64,000 nt of DNA from JACKOB01 sp024234575 (GTDB lineage: Bacteria; Pseudomonadota; Gammaproteobacteria; Pseudomonadales; Oleiphilaceae), in the NCBI GenBank assembly GCA_051208035.1, contig JBPJFZ010000003.1:186001-250000 (forward strand), read 5' to 3'. Positions 63,507 through 64,000 of the stretch are shown here, one piece after another. The notes beneath the pieces were generated by a model that was given only the letters and a program-made list of their open reading frames with translations, made no database searches and was not told the origin of the DNA. Numbering within the stretch: position 1 is the stretch's first letter; the number at the start of each line of letters is the position of its first letter. A program made the translations under genes and the position numbers.

Positions 63507-64000
63507 TCATGCCTGGTAAGATTGGTGCGCAATGTACGAAAGTATGGGCTGGGCGTAACTGGTTAGAACCCGTTTACGGATCTCGGCCGATGCACCGGAC
63601 AATCGCTGTTCTAGTTTTATCGTCGCCTTATCTATATCGGGCTGGCCGCAGTTGGCGCTCTGTTGTTGCTGTGCAATAGCTTCGCTAATGTGCTTGTCGG
63701 CACCACTTAGTTTTGACAGCAACGCGGCGGCTGCAAATGTCACTGGGTAAAACGCGTAATTTTTTTGAATCGATTGATCTATCATCTGGGCGATGTCGTC
63801 GTGGGTCGCCGCTGGCGGGATTCTATCGCTGAATTGCGTGTCAAAATAAACCTGTATCTGTCCTTTATCACCGGTAAGTCCATCCCGAACCGCTTTTAGG
63901 TCGGCCATACCATCTTTTTTGTAAGTGCCTTTTTCAATGGCCAACAGTTCTTCTGCCTTTTGCAGGTCGCAAGGATCCCATTCATAAGAAAGGCTGATAG
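63507..64000 (-). CDS. PlsC-type acyltransferase, 3' part only
   Basis: The reading frame enters from the right edge with no start in the window. The visible about 163 residues contain ISLSYEWDPCDLQKAEEL and KKDGMADLKAVRDGLTGDKGQIQVYFD, a C-terminal pattern of putative 1-acylglycerol-3-phosphate acyltransferases; the catalytic HX4D motif must lie beyond the edge. A TTG at 63942-63944 would only be an internal codon. Transcribed toward the ABC genes and possibly in the same operon. Confidence 0.7.
   Translation of the reverse strand, partial: ISLSYEWDPCDLQKAEELLAIEKGTYKKDGMADLKAVRDGLTGDKGQIQVYFDTQFSDRIPPAATHDDIAQMIDQSIQKNYAFYPVTFAAAALLSKLSGADKHISEAIAQQQQSANCGQPDIDKATIKLEQRLSGASAEIRKRVLTSYAQPILSYIAHQSYQA

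Noticed and set aside
1..64000. tRNA, rRNA, CRISPR arrays, insertion sequences or prophage
   Set aside because: No cloverleaf, rRNA-like, spaced-repeat, transposase, integrase or phage structural sequence was found on either strand by eye.

Overview
The window looks like chromosomal DNA of a free-living, probably marine, Gammaproteobacterium. The evidence is the mix of gene families: rlmJ, a divergent LysR/ferredoxin-NADP reductase pair, YceI with cytochrome b561, an MdlAB-type ABC pair, several c-di-GMP proteins, response regulators with TPR tails, and a GlyGly-CTERM surface-sorting tail. Genus cannot be fixed from sequence alone. I saw no rRNA, tRNA, CRISPR array, insertion sequence or prophage.

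Region 1 (118-1164) is a nitrilase-family amidohydrolase. Region 2 (1471-14614) is the standout: a one-directional cluster of nine tightly packed genes. Seven encode multiheme c-type cytochromes, with 54 heme-binding motifs counted by eye (8+7+8+6+8+3+14). The other two encode a predicted outer-membrane beta-barrel and a small Cys-rich membrane protein. The parts span the whole envelope: a NapH-like inner-membrane protein with two [4Fe-4S] clusters fused to an octaheme domain, soluble periplasmic cytochromes, a cytochrome lipoprotein, a beta-barrel, an NHL-propeller/14-heme protein, and an octaheme cytochrome with a GlyGly-CTERM tail of the kind that directs proteins to the cell surface. Together they suggest an electron conduit between the quinone pool and the cell exterior. 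The direction of flow and the substrate are unknown. A REP-like hairpin and a TPR response regulator follow on the opposite strand.

Region 3 (16.3-27.5 kb) is mostly housekeeping: a DUF4239-like membrane protein, a MAPEG protein, rlmJ, a flavodoxin, a hexose-6-phosphate mutarotase, a degenerate GGDEF protein, an outer-membrane protein, the LysR/fpr pair with two clear operator-like palindromes, an orphan solute-binding protein and a CPXCG zinc-ribbon protein. Region 4 (27.7-39.1 kb) holds a chemotaxis receptor, a PAS-GGDEF diguanylate cyclase, a patatin-like lipase, an ATP-grasp (RimK-type) ligase divergent from a GNAT/C39-peptidase fusion, a lipoprotein hydrolase divergent from a TetR regulator with a 20-bp palindrome between them, and a macro-domain protein.

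Region 5 (39.3-43.8 kb) is a molybdenum hydroxylase operon (2Fe-2S subunit, molybdopterin subunit, XdhC chaperone, MocA-like nucleotidyltransferase), followed by a HugZ-like flavoprotein and an acyl-CoA dehydrogenase. Region 6 (45.8-53.4 kb) has a large unknown lipoprotein, a second orphan solute-binding protein, a small zinc-ribbon gene, an SRAP (YedK) protein, cytochrome b561, YceI and a MATE exporter. Region 7 (53.5-59.1 kb, minus strand) is a signalling block: histidine kinase, single-domain receiver, receiver-GGDEF-EAL protein, and a second TPR response regulator. It is paralogous to the one beside the cytochrome cluster, and both have lost the phospho-acceptor Asp. Region 8 (59.2-64.0 kb) has a glutathione S-transferase, the two ABC exporter subunits and the 3' part of a PlsC-type acyltransferase that runs off the window.
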